From assembly GCF_026020075.1 (NCBI RefSeq), contig NZ_CP102772.1:2604001-2668000 (forward strand): a stretch of DNA of 64,000 bases. The letters are read 5' to 3'. The stretch comes from Bosea sp. NBC_00550 (lineage in GTDB: Bacteria > Pseudomonadota > Alphaproteobacteria > Rhizobiales > Beijerinckiaceae). Shown here one piece after another: positions 17,810 through 26,181 of the stretch. The position numbers and the translations under genes were made by a program. Within the stretch, counting starts at the first letter, position 1. Each line of letters opens with the position of its first letter. The notes beneath the pieces are model-generated. The model worked only from the letters and a program-made list of their open reading frames with translations. It did no database searches and was not told the DNA's origin.

Positions 17810-19411
17810 ATGTCTGTGGGTGACATCATCGAGGTCGACTATTGCGTCATCGGTGGCGGCTCCGCCGGTTGCGTCGTCGCGGCGCGGCTTAGCGAGGATG
17901 CGCGCAACTCAGTGCTCGTGCTGGAAGCAGGGCCGCGCGACTGGCATCCGTTCATCCACATCCCCGCGACCTGTCTGAAGCTACAGCAGGATGGTCGGTT
18001 CAACTGGCTCGACCAGACCGAGCCGCAGATGCACGCCGACGGACGCTCCTTAAAGATCTCCCAGGGCCGCGTGCTCGGCGGCAGTGGGTCGATCAACGGC
18101 ATGTTGCATGTGCGTCTGCAGCGCGCCGACGCAGAGGGCTGGAACACCACCGGCTGGTCCTATGAGGAGCTGTTGCCTTTTCTGACAAAGGCCGAGGATT
18201 TCGAGGGGGAGAGCGCCGAGCCGCGTGGTCGCGGCGGGCCGCAGCCTGTGGCCGACTTCCGTGTCGTCCATCCGCTGACGCGATCCTTCGTCGAGGCGGC
18301 GCAGGCCCTGGGCATTCCGCACAATCCCGACATGAACGGCGGCGAACGCGAAGGCGCGGCGTTGTTCCAGCAGAACCGGCGTGGCCGGTTTCGCGCGCAA
18401 CCCGCTCAGACCTATCTGCGTGAAGCGCGCGCGCGCCCCAATCTCTCCGTGCTGACAGGCGCGCGCGCAGCGCGCATCCTGTTCACCGGCAAGCGCGCTT
18501 CGGGCGTGGTTTTCCTGCGTGACGGGCGCGAGCGTCGCGTCAGCGTGCGCAGGGAAATCATCGTCAGCGCCGGATCCCTGCGCTCGCCACAGATCCTGCA
18601 ATTGTCGGGCGTAGGCGATCCGGAGCATCTGCTGCAGGCCGGCATCGCACCCCTGCATGCCGCGACTGGAGTCGGGCGCAATCTGCGGGATCACTTCATG
18701 ACGCGGGTCGGGCATCGCGTTCATGGCATCGGCACGATCAACGAGCGCACGCGTGGCCTGTCCATCGTCAAGGAGGCCCTGGCCTATGCAATGAAAGGCA
18801 CCGGCATGCTGACGATGGGTGCAGGCGCCGCCGCTGTCTTCCTCCGAACCCGGCCTGACGCGCCGGCGCCCGACGCGCAGCTAAGCTTCGCACCGGGCAG
18901 CTTCGCCTCTGCGGGAGTCCTCGAGCGCGAGCCGGGCATGACGATCGGCGGCTGGCCTTCGCCGGCAGCGAGTCAGGGCACGGTGATGTTGCGCAGCCCA
19001 GACCCCCATGCCGCTCCGGCGATCGACCCGAACTATCTGTCTGCCGAGGGCGACCGCGCGGCTACCATCGCCTGTGTCCGCACCATCCGCTCCCTCTTCG
19101 CCCAGACACCGCTGTCGCGCTGGAGCAAAGGCGAGACCTTTCCCGGATCGGCGGTTTCCACGGACGACGAGATTCTGGCATTTGCGCGCGAGCGCGGCAC
19201 ATCTGGCCTGCATTTCACCGGGACCTGCCGCATGGGCGATGACGATATGTCCGTGGTCGATTCCCGGCTCCGTGTCCGCGGCGTGCGTGGCCTACGCGTG
19301 ATCGATGCCTCCGTGATGCCGAACACGCCGATCGGCAATGCCCATTCCAGCGTCGTCATGGTCGCGGAAAAAGGCGCCGCGATGGTCCTGGAAGATGCGG
19401 CGACCCAATGA
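17810..19411 (+). CDS. GMC family FAD oxidoreductase (alcohol/choline dehydrogenase-like)
   Basis: A 533-residue protein, normal for the glucose-methanol-choline family. The FAD-binding motif is VIGGGSAGCVVAARLSED near the N-terminus, with the second FAD contact GRVLGGSGSINGMLHVR (about residues 85-100). The PROSITE-type segment GSLRSPQILQLSGVGDPEHL follows near residue 255. The C-terminal active-site region has HFTGTCRMGDD and NTPIGNAHSSVVMVAEKG, giving a His where most members have His or Asn. It oxidises an alcohol to an aldehyde or ketone. It heads a + strand operon with an SDR and a TIM-barrel gene, divergent from the hydroxyacid dehydrogenase operon. Confidence 0.93.
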   Translation: MSVGDIIEVDYCVIGGGSAGCVVAARLSEDARNSVLVLEAGPRDWHPFIHIPATCLKLQQDGRFNWLDQTEPQMHADGRSLKISQGRVLGGSGSINGMLHVRLQRADAEGWNTTGWSYEELLPFLTKAEDFEGESAEPRGRGGPQPVADFRVVHPLTRSFVEAAQALGIPHNPDMNGGEREGAALFQQNRRGRFRAQPAQTYLREARARPNLSVLTGARAARILFTGKRASGVVFLRDGRERRVSVRREIIVSAGSLRSPQILQLSGVGDPEHLLQAGIAPLHAATGVGRNLRDHFMTRVGHRVHGIGTINERTRGLSIVKEALAYAMKGTGMLTMGAGAAAVFLRTRPDAPAPDAQLSFAPGSFASAGVLEREPGMTIGGWPSPAASQGTVMLRSPDPHAAPAIDPNYLSAEGDRAATIACVRTIRSLFAQTPLSRWSKGETFPGSAVSTDDEILAFARERGTSGLHFTGTCRMGDDDMSVVDSRLRVRGVRGLRVIDASVMPNTPIGNAHSSVVMVAEKGAAMVLEDAATQ

Positions 19412-19425
19412 CAAGGAACGAATCG

Positions 19426-20223
19426 ATGAGAAGCGAGATAGCAAAGCCGCTGGTGGTGGTGACAGGCGGCGGCGGCGGGATCGGCCGCGCCATTTGCGAG
19501 GTCGTGGTCGAGCAGGGCTGGCGCGTCGTGGTGGCCGATGTCAACGAGGCGGCGGCACGCAGCGTCGCCGAGGCCTGCGGCGGCGAGGTCCAACTCATCG
19601 ACATCCTCGATAAGGACAATGTCGAGGCCGCTGCTAGCGCGATCGAAGCTGCGCATGGCCCGGTGCGCGCCGTCATTCATTCAGCCGCCACCTTCCAGGA
19701 GCTCCGCCCGGTCGAGGATATGCCGATCGCCGATTGGGACCGCATCACGCAACTCGTGCATCGCGGCACCTTTCTCGTGCAGGTCGCTTTCGCACGACGG
19801 ATGGCGGCGCGCGGGCGCGGCGCGTTCGTGACGCTGTCGTCCTGGAACGCCTACCGCTCGGCCCGGATGCACGCTTACTGCACCGCAAAGGCGGCTGTGA
19901 ACTTGTTGAACGAAAGCATGGCGGCCGAATGGGGGCGCAGCGGCATCCGCTTCAATGCCGTATCGCCCGGCGTGGTGATGACCGAGCGGGTGGCCGAACG
20001 CATCGCTACCGGGCAGCGCTATTCCATCTCACCGCCGGAGCTGACCGCGCTCGGCCGGTTGGTCTCTGCGCGCGAGGTCGCGGAGGCCACCGCCTTCCTG
20101 ATCTCCGACAAGGCATCGGGCATCACCGGCGCGAACCTCGCCGTGGACGCCGGCACCATGGTCACGCAGGCCTGGTCGATGTTCGGCGGTGTTCCTGCGG
20201 CGCGTCCGCGCGAGGATGCTTAG
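19426..20223 (+). CDS. Short-chain dehydrogenase/reductase
   Basis: A 265-residue classical SDR from the ATG at 19426, which has AAGGAA 8 bases upstream. An alternative ATG at 19408 overlaps the GMC stop (ATGA) but lacks a ribosome site. The NAD(P) motif is TGGGGGIGRAICEVV, and the catalytic Tyr-Lys pair lies in HAYCTAKAAVNLL with the Ser in LSSWNAYRS. The C-terminal VTGANLAVDAG-type sequence (GITGANLAVDAG) is typical. The substrate is probably the ketone or alcohol handled by the GMC enzyme encoded just upstream. Confidence 0.92.
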   Translation: MRSEIAKPLVVVTGGGGGIGRAICEVVVEQGWRVVVADVNEAAARSVAEACGGEVQLIDILDKDNVEAAASAIEAAHGPVRAVIHSAATFQELRPVEDMPIADWDRITQLVHRGTFLVQVAFARRMAARGRGAFVTLSSWNAYRSARMHAYCTAKAAVNLLNESMAAEWGRSGIRFNAVSPGVVMTERVAERIATGQRYSISPPELTALGRLVSAREVAEATAFLISDKASGITGANLAVDAGTMVTQAWSMFGGVPAARPREDA

Positions 20224-20227
20224 CGCC

Positions 20228-21031
20228 ATGATCCATCTGACCTGTGGCTATCTCAATTTGGCCGAGCTCGATCCCGCCGCCTCCATTCGGGCTGCAGCCG
20301 CCGGCGGCTTCGCGGCAGTCGGCCTGCGCATCACCGGGCACCGTCCGGGCGATGCCGGGCCAGATATAGTCGGCAATCGGCGCGCGACCGATGAGTTGCG
20401 CAAGGTTCTCGACGATTCCGGCATCGCGCTGGCGAACATCTCGACCTATCGCTTCGTGCCGGAAACAACCCCGAGCGACTATGAGCCCGTGCTCGAAGCA
20501 GCGGCCGCGCTGGGGGCTGGCGTGATGGTGGCAAACTGCTTCACCCCCGATGAAGGTCTGGCCACTGAAAACCTGGCCACAGTCTGTCAACTCGCCGGCC
20601 GGTTTGGGATAAGGGTCGGGCTGGAGTTCATACCCGTCAGCAATGTCCCGACGCTGGAACGAGCCGCAGCGATCATGAGCGCGACGCGCAGCCCCGCCGC
20701 CGGCCTCGTGATCGACGCACTGCATTTGGCCCGTTCCGGAGGCTCCCCTGCCGATGTTGCAGCCATCGACCCGGCTCTGATCCTGGCGGTGCAGCTCTGT
20801 GACGCTCCACTTGCGGCTCCCGCCGATCTCTATGCCGAGATGCGAGCGGGGCGCCTGTATCCGGGCGAAGGCGAATTGCCGCTGGCGGCACTGCTCGACG
20901 CGATTCCGGCGGAGGGCGTCGAGTTCGAGGTCGAAGTGCCCCATTTGCGGGTCCAGGGCCTGTCCGGTGACGAACGGGCACGCCGCGCCCATCAGGCAAC
21001 GACGGCATTTCTCGCGAGCCTCGGGCGATAG
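20228..21031 (+). CDS. Sugar phosphate isomerase/epimerase-like TIM-barrel protein (paralogue 4)
   Basis: A 267-residue protein started at MIHLTCGYLNLAELDP, 4 bases after the SDR stop. It has the same fingerprint as its three paralogues: VGLEFIPVSNVPTLERAAAI (metal Glu, about residue 138), LVIDALHLARSGGSPADVAA (about 160-180) and GRLYPGEGELPLAALLDAIP (about 216-235). It closes the GMC-SDR operon and is convergent with the dehydratase small-subunit gene, one base apart. The reaction is not known. Confidence 0.87.
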   Translation: MIHLTCGYLNLAELDPAASIRAAAAGGFAAVGLRITGHRPGDAGPDIVGNRRATDELRKVLDDSGIALANISTYRFVPETTPSDYEPVLEAAAALGAGVMVANCFTPDEGLATENLATVCQLAGRFGIRVGLEFIPVSNVPTLERAAAIMSATRSPAAGLVIDALHLARSGGSPADVAAIDPALILAVQLCDAPLAAPADLYAEMRAGRLYPGEGELPLAALLDAIPAEGVEFEVEVPHLRVQGLSGDERARRAHQATTAFLASLGR

Positions 21032-21032
21032 T

Positions 21033-21572
21033 TCAGCCTCGGCGCAGGCTCGCCTGCAGTGCGGAGAGGCCGCCCGCCTCTTCGACGCGCTTCTGCATGG
21101 TCTCCACCCAGGATTCGCCCGCAAGCGACCAAGGCGGCAGGCGGCAGGGGAAATCGACGTTCCCGGCATCCCAGATCAGTTGCGCCCGCTCGCCGTCGAG
21201 GAGGAGCTGCGCCACCTCCCCTGTGAACGGCCGGCGCGGGAGTTTCGCCTGTAAAGGCAGGACGGCACCGCCGTTCAAGCTGTGCTCGAAGAACAATGGC
21301 GAGAGTTCCCCCGCGATTACCGCCTCGATGCCGGCCGCCCGCATCGCCATCGGCACCGGTGGACGAACGAGTCCTATCCCGAAAAGACCGCTCACAATGA
21401 CGATCGGATACTGCCCGGCCTTAAAGGACGGTGTCGCGCCGAGATCGGCGAAGCAATTGCGGGCCATTGCCGCAGGATCGGTTTCGGCAAGGTGACGCGC
21501 CGCCAGAATGATATCGGTATCGACATCCCCATCGATGACGAAGACGCGGCCATGGATGCCTCGAGGCGCCAT
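21033..21572 (-). CDS. Isopropylmalate dehydratase small-subunit-like protein with degenerate catalytic loop
   Basis: A 179-residue swivel-domain protein of the LeuD/aconitase small-subunit family. The start overlaps the stop of the large-subunit gene (TGATG), as usual for a two-subunit dehydratase. DVDTDIILAARHL (about residues 14-26), AGIEAVIAGELSPLFFEHS and LNGGAVLP match family positions. However, the normal GCGSSREHAP loop reads GIGLVRPPVP (about residues 67-76). Both active-site Ser positions and the Glu-His are replaced while the Arg appears kept. None of the other frames restores the motif, so this is divergence and not a frameshift. The pair may hydrate or dehydrate an unusual carboxylic acid, or do different chemistry. 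Confidence 0.82.
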   Translation of the reverse strand: MAPRGIHGRVFVIDGDVDTDIILAARHLAETDPAAMARNCFADLGATPSFKAGQYPIVIVSGLFGIGLVRPPVPMAMRAAGIEAVIAGELSPLFFEHSLNGGAVLPLQAKLPRRPFTGEVAQLLLDGERAQLIWDAGNVDFPCRLPPWSLAGESWVETMQKRVEEAGGLSALQASLRRG

Positions 21573-22834
21573 CAGCCGAGAGTTCCGGTCAGCGCGATCG
21601 TAGCGGCCGTCGCTGCCGAACCGAGATAGATCTGCGCACCTTGCGCGCCGGAGCGCCCGGCATAGTTGCGATTGGCCGTGGACATTCTGACCGCGGACTG
21701 CCCGGCCAAATAGCCGTGGATACCCGCACAGGCATTGCAGCCAGGTTGTTCCGCAACCGACTGCGCATGTGCCCAGCGAGCCCTTGCCGGATCTGCGAAG
21801 ATCCAGTCCCGCGTCTTCCGGGTGGCTGGAACGAGCATGACGGCGACGCCTTCGGCAGGTCCATCGCCGGCAAGGACGATCTCGAAGAAGCGCTCCATGT
21901 CGTAGCGCTTCGCCCCCGTACAGGAGCCGACGAAGACCTCGTTGAAACGTGTTGTGGGCAGTTCGGCGATGGGAATCGCTCGTTCCGGCCCGCCCGGAAG
22001 CGCGACCATCGCCACGAAATCCTCGGCGCCGTATCGCAGGACGCGGTCGTACTCGGCGTGCCCATCCGGGAGAACGGCTGCGAAATCGCGCGCGCCCAGC
22101 GCCTCAACCCATGCACACACCTCGCCATTGGCCGGCACCACGATCCAGCGCGCGCCCATCTCCTGCGCCATATTGGCCAGTGTCAGCTTCTCCTCGGGAT
22201 GGAGCGCCTGGATCGCTTCACCGTCGAGCTCAATCCCGGCACCGAAAGTAAGCGGTTCGCCCGCCAGATCGGCGCAGAGCTGCAAAATGACGTCCTTCGC
22301 CGTGACACCCTCTCCAAAACGCCCCGTAATTTCGATCCGGATTTCGTGCGGCACCGCCATCCAGTGTTCGCCGAGGGCGATGATGCCTTCCAGCGCATCG
22401 AGCCCGATGTTCAACCCAAGCGCGCCGAAGCCGCCATAGGTCGACGAGTGACTATCCGTCCCCGCAATCAATTCGCCGGGCCTGACCAGGCCTTCCTCCG
22501 GGAGCAGCGCATGGCAGACGCCATAATTCGCAGCACCGACCGGATAGTAGTGGGCGATGCCGAACTGTCTGGCGAGCAGATCGAGATCGGCCTGCTTCTG
22601 GGCATGGACGGGATTGGCAAGGTCCATGAAATGGTCCGCGACGAGGATCAGGCGATCAGGGGCGAAGATGCGCGCCTGCTCTCCCCAATGCTTGCTCCAG
22701 CGCTGGCGCAACGGTCCCGCCTGGGGGTCGTAGGTCATCGTCCAGTCCGGCCGCACGACGACATGATCGCCGGACGCGACATGGCGCAGCCCCGCTGCTC
22801 GCGCGATGATGGTGCGGGCGGCGCTCATGGCCAT
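21572..22834 (-). CDS. Aconitase-family dehydratase large subunit (isopropylmalate dehydratase LeuC-like)
   Basis: A 420-residue protein of the LeuC/homoaconitase large-subunit family. All three [4Fe-4S] cysteines seem present: one in FVGSCTGAKRYDMERFFEIV (about residues 285-304) and two in QPGCNACAGIHGYLAGQSAV (about 352-371), followed by the substrate-binding STANRNYAGRSGAQ. LIAGTDSHSSTYGGFGALG (about 121-139) is the conserved dehydratase block. It should form a heterodimer with the small subunit encoded next. The neighbouring RraA and Bug genes suggest a carboxylate pathway in which a hydroxy-acid is isomerised or dehydrated and then cleaved. Confidence 0.9.
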   Translation of the reverse strand: MAMSAARTIIARAAGLRHVASGDHVVVRPDWTMTYDPQAGPLRQRWSKHWGEQARIFAPDRLILVADHFMDLANPVHAQKQADLDLLARQFGIAHYYPVGAANYGVCHALLPEEGLVRPGELIAGTDSHSSTYGGFGALGLNIGLDALEGIIALGEHWMAVPHEIRIEITGRFGEGVTAKDVILQLCADLAGEPLTFGAGIELDGEAIQALHPEEKLTLANMAQEMGARWIVVPANGEVCAWVEALGARDFAAVLPDGHAEYDRVLRYGAEDFVAMVALPGGPERAIPIAELPTTRFNEVFVGSCTGAKRYDMERFFEIVLAGDGPAEGVAVMLVPATRKTRDWIFADPARARWAHAQSVAEQPGCNACAGIHGYLAGQSAVRMSTANRNYAGRSGAQGAQIYLGSAATAATIALTGTLG

Positions 22835-22841
22835 TGCGATG

Positions 22842-23828
22842 TCAACCGACCTGGATGTGGGCCGCTTTCGCGACCTCCGCGAAGACCCGGTCGAATGCGT
22901 CGATCCTTGCCCGAAACGAGGCCGGCGTATCGCCTATCGGCTTGAAGCCGCCACTGGTGAGCTTCTCGCGGTTTGCATCGATACCCTTGATGCCTGCCTT
23001 GTAGACCTGATCGAGAATGGCGGGCGGAGTATTCTTTGCCGCATGCAGGCCGAAGCAGGTGGTGATGATGTTCATATCCTTGAGACCGAGTTCGGTCGAG
23101 GTCGGTACGTTCGGCAGCTGGGGCTCGCGATCGTTGCTGGCGACGAAAAGCGGGCGCAACTTGCCAGCCTTGATGTGCGGCGCAACCAGTCTCACGGCGT
23201 TCAGCGCGAGCTGGATCTGATTGGTCAGCACGTCATTGAGGAGCGAACCCACCTGACTATAATGGACGGTGCTCATCTCGATGCCGGCACGCATCTTGAA
23301 CAATTCACCTTGCAGATGGATGTCGCCGCCCTGCCCCGGCGATCCGATCTTGAGCTTTCCCGGATTAGCCTTCGCATAGGCAATGAATTCCTGGAGGTTG
23401 TTGGCAGGCACGTCCGCATTGATGGTGAAGACGAAATCGCCGGTCGCTATCGTGGTGAGATGTTCGAGATCGGTGACTGGATCTGCGACTGGCTTGGCAT
23501 AGGTATGCCGCGTCGCCACGATCGCCATGCTCGAGCAGAACAGGGTGTGGCCGTCCGGCGGCGCGTTGATGACCGTGGACAGGCCGAGCCCCCCGGCCGC
23601 GCCCGGCCGGTTCTCGACCGTCACCGGCTGGCCCAGCTCTTCGGCCATGACCGGAGCGATCATGCGCGCCATGATGTCGTTGCTGCCGCCGGCGGAGTTG
23701 CCGACGATCATGCGGATCGGCTTGGTGGCATAGGATTGCGCTCGTAGCACCGCGGGCGCCATCACGGCTGCACCGGCAAGACCCGCGCCGATGAGGACGC
23801 GCCGGCGGCTGATGTGTAGTTTCGTCAT
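22842..23828 (-). CDS. Bug-family periplasmic substrate-binding protein (orphan, no tctAB beside it)
   Basis: A 328-residue binding protein. The start at MTKLHISRRRVLIGAG (23828) gives a Tat-type signal (SRRRVLIG) and a hydrophobic stretch ending near VLRAQS (residue about 31); the longer frame upstream is rejected. Bug motifs are YATKPIRMIVGNSAGGSNDI and QPVTVENRPGAAGGLGLSTV. It resembles the protein at 13252-14235 along its length, suggesting duplication. No membrane subunits are adjacent, so it may share the TctAB pair encoded at 11.3-13.2 kb or act in sensing. It is flanked by RraA and LeuC-like genes on the same strand. Confidence 0.92.
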   Translation of the reverse strand: MTKLHISRRRVLIGAGLAGAAVMAPAVLRAQSYATKPIRMIVGNSAGGSNDIMARMIAPVMAEELGQPVTVENRPGAAGGLGLSTVINAPPDGHTLFCSSMAIVATRHTYAKPVADPVTDLEHLTTIATGDFVFTINADVPANNLQEFIAYAKANPGKLKIGSPGQGGDIHLQGELFKMRAGIEMSTVHYSQVGSLLNDVLTNQIQLALNAVRLVAPHIKAGKLRPLFVASNDREPQLPNVPTSTELGLKDMNIITTCFGLHAAKNTPPAILDQVYKAGIKGIDANREKLTSGGFKPIGDTPASFRARIDAFDRVFAEVAKAAHIQVG

Positions 23829-23883
23829 GCGTTCTTCCCTCTTTGCCTCCCGCGGTTGATCCGCGGTTTGGATGATGGTTGCG

Positions 23884-24630
23884 CTATTCCCTGAAAGCGG
23901 CCGGATCGGGCTTGGGAAAATCGGTGATCGCCCTGCCCTCGGCGAGAAAGCGCATGCTGTCCTCGTCGGTTTCCAGCCGCCGCAGCACGCGTCGGACCAC
24001 CTCCTCCGCATGAATGCGGGGAATAAAGCAGACGGCGCTGTCATCGGCGCAGACGATATCGCCCGGATAGACGGTGATGCCGCCGATATTGACCGGACCG
24101 TTGATTTCGATGGTCTCCTGTCGCCAACGCCCCGTCTTCGCCGTCACATCGGTCGACCAGATCGGATGGCCAATGCTGCGCGAATGGCGGACATCGCGAA
24201 TGCCTCCCCAGATGATTGTGCCCGGGCTGCCCTGCCGCTTGGCCATCGTCGCGGAGATGCCGCCCATGTTGGAGACATAGCGACCACCTTCGACGACGAG
24301 AACGTCACCAGGTTGGGTGAGATTGTGCGCCTCGAAATCGGCCTGGCGGTTCAGGTGATTGGCGATGATCGTCGCATGGGGCGATTGCGGAAGCGGAATA
24401 TTGCGAAGCGTCAATGCCGGGCCCACGATCATGCTGCCCGGGATCGTCGGCTTCACAATCGAGGCGCTCAAAACGCCATCGATCCCAAGATCATCCAGAG
24501 CGTCGGAGACAAGTTCGGTCGGCACGTCGATGGCCTTCAGCGCGGCAACAATATCGCCCGGCGCGCGCGGGACGGCGTAGAGCCTGACCCGCTCAGCTGC
24601 GATGCGACCCGTAAGCCTGATATCCGACAT
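23884..24630 (-). CDS. RraA-family aldolase/decarboxylase (second copy)
   Basis: A 248-residue protein started at MSDIRLTGRIAAERV (24630). The RraA fold is indicated by GPALTLRNIPLP, the DVLVVEGGRYVSNMGGISAT block and the Arg-Asp pair in IWGGIRDVRHSRSIGHPIW. NIGGITVYPGDIVCADDSAV near residue 195 is a conserved C-terminal stretch. It is longer than, and only distantly similar to, the copy at 8985-9680, so the two probably act on different 4-hydroxy-2-oxo acids. It heads the RraA, Bug, LeuC-like and LeuD-like gene set. The 266 bases upstream, before the LysR stop, should hold its promoter; I see no clear elements there. Confidence 0.87.
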   Translation of the reverse strand: MSDIRLTGRIAAERVRLYAVPRAPGDIVAALKAIDVPTELVSDALDDLGIDGVLSASIVKPTIPGSMIVGPALTLRNIPLPQSPHATIIANHLNRQADFEAHNLTQPGDVLVVEGGRYVSNMGGISATMAKRQGSPGTIIWGGIRDVRHSRSIGHPIWSTDVTAKTGRWRQETIEINGPVNIGGITVYPGDIVCADDSAVCFIPRIHAEEVVRRVLRRLETDEDSMRFLAEGRAITDFPKPDPAAFRE

Positions 24631-24896
24631 GTCACGACCTCCTGCAGGTTCGTAAACTGACGGCAACGACACACGGCATCCAAGATTTTCGCTGTCCGGC
24701 AGCCCAATGCAAAATCAGCTACCGGCATTTAGGTATCGCGTCCGGTGGGGCTGGAGCAGACGCTGAGGAGGACGGCTACGAGTCAGGATTCTCGAGAGTT
24801 AAACCAGCCAAGTGCGCCACTTTCGGACCTTGGTGTGTCGCCAAGAACCGGACGTAGCCATTTTGACATCGCCGGGGTGACTTTCACGCGGGTGAG

Positions 24897-25826
24897 CTAG
24901 ATTTCAGCGTCGCAGTTAAAACGGGTCGTCTTACGGACATCCTGAATGATCTTGTCGGCAAAATTTTGCGCTGCGGGCGAGAGACTCTGCTTTCGCAATG
25001 TGATCAGGGCCATGCTGCGCGTGATGCACGGCTCCGTCAGATTCAGAACGGCCGTTGCCTTGAGACTGGCTTTGGCCAGTCGGGAGGCTGGCTGAACGGC
25101 GACACCCAAGCCGGCCTCTGCCATCGCTATGACAGTCTCCGACTGGATGAACTGGTACCGGGTGGGCACCTCCAGCCCCTGCTCTTGCATCGCACCCTCC
25201 ACGAGCCTGCGCACCGCCGTCGCCTGGATCTGCACGAGCATCGGAAAGCGCGACAATTCAGCCAGGGTGATGCTATCGCGCGGTGAAATGAGAAAATGAT
25301 GCGGCACAAGAGCCTGGAGAGGCTCGACCATGATCGTTGTGCAGTCAAACGCCGGGTCGTCGGTCTGGGGCCCTACCGCGAAGTCGACCTCTTTCTGCCG
25401 CAACGCCTCGTATAGATCCTGCGAGGTCAGTTCCCGGACTGTGACGGCGATGCCCGGATAGGTCCGCACGAACTCGGTCAGCACAGGCGGCAGGTGAATT
25501 GAGGCCATGTGGGACGAGCAGGCCAGAGCGAGCTGGCCGCGCCTGGCGTCGCTCTGCTCGCGGATGCGGCGCAGGCCCAGATTGATCTCGTAGAACGCTT
25601 TTCGCGCGCTGTCGCGAAGATGATGTCCCTCCACGGTCAGCTTCACACTCCGCGTGGTCCGCTCGAACAACACGACACCGAGTTGCCCCTCGATCTGCAT
25701 GATCTGGGCGCAGACCGCCGAATGCGACCGGTTGAGCGTCTCCGCGGCGGCCCGGAAGCTGCCCTTTTCCGCAACTGCCAGGAAGGTCTGAAGCACCTTC
25801 ATGTTGATGCTACCGATGACGTCCAT
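24897..25826 (-). CDS. LysR family transcriptional regulator
   Basis: A 309-residue LysR protein. The helix-turn-helix lies in LQTFLAVAEKGSFRAAAETL and NRSHSAVCAQIMQIEGQLG (about residues 10-50). The effector domain begins near residue 90 (RGQLALACSSHMASIHLPPV). It is divergent from the SAF-domain oxidoreductase gene at 26182 and on the same strand as the RraA/Bug/dehydratase set downstream, so it could control either. A candidate inverted repeat lies 24 bases upstream of its start. Confidence 0.93.
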   Translation of the reverse strand: MDVIGSINMKVLQTFLAVAEKGSFRAAAETLNRSHSAVCAQIMQIEGQLGVVLFERTTRSVKLTVEGHHLRDSARKAFYEINLGLRRIREQSDARRGQLALACSSHMASIHLPPVLTEFVRTYPGIAVTVRELTSQDLYEALRQKEVDFAVGPQTDDPAFDCTTIMVEPLQALVPHHFLISPRDSITLAELSRFPMLVQIQATAVRRLVEGAMQEQGLEVPTRYQFIQSETVIAMAEAGLGVAVQPASRLAKASLKATAVLNLTEPCITRSMALITLRKQSLSPAAQNFADKIIQDVRKTTRFNCDAEI

Positions 25827-26181
25827 CGCGACACTCCCACTGGTCGATTAATCCAACCAATCTGTAGGATTTTGCGAATTGTTTTACCAGCCGAGAGAGC
25901 TACGCTCCTGAGATCGCAAGGCGATGTTCGGACGAAGCCGGCCTGGAAAAACGGCCCGGCGCGTTCGCAGGGAGGACATGATGGTTTCCAACGAGGACGA
26001 CATGGATCGCCGGCGCTTGCTGCGTTCGTAGCCTTGCGCGCTTGGCAATCGGCTTCTGCCGCCGGATGAGCACTGCTAGCCGGACACGTCCGAACAGCGC
26101 CTCCAGGCTCACATCGAAGGCCGGCTCCTGACCGCTGTCCGGATCGCGCCCACCTGCTCTCACCCACGCGGACACTGCTCT
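25827..26181. promoter_or_regulatory. Divergent control region between LysR and SAF-domain oxidoreductase genes
   Basis: This 355-base gap should contain both divergent promoters. AATCC and GGATT (25850-25854 and 25867-25871) form an inverted repeat with a 12-base spacer, of the size expected for a LysR operator; this is a guess without a motif search. A very short reading frame with a strong ribosome site lies at 25978. Nothing else was recognised. Confidence 0.4.
25978..26031 (+). CDS. Possible 17-codon leader or broken signal-peptide start
   Basis: An ideal GGGAGG ribosome site lies a few bases before an ATG opening a 17-codon frame that ends DRRRLLRS and stop. The RRRLL motif resembles the beginning of a Tat signal. 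Reading one base later after the stop gives a hydrophobic run (LARLAIGF). It may be the relic of a lost binding-protein gene or a short leader. Evidence is only the ribosome site and the composition. Confidence 0.25.
   Translation: MMVSNEDDMDRRRLLRS

Noticed and set aside
21340..21400. A frameshift as explanation for the missing SSRE loop in the LeuD-like protein
   Set aside because: The other two frames of this stretch give no SSRE motif (one has a stop), and the frame is conserved on both sides.
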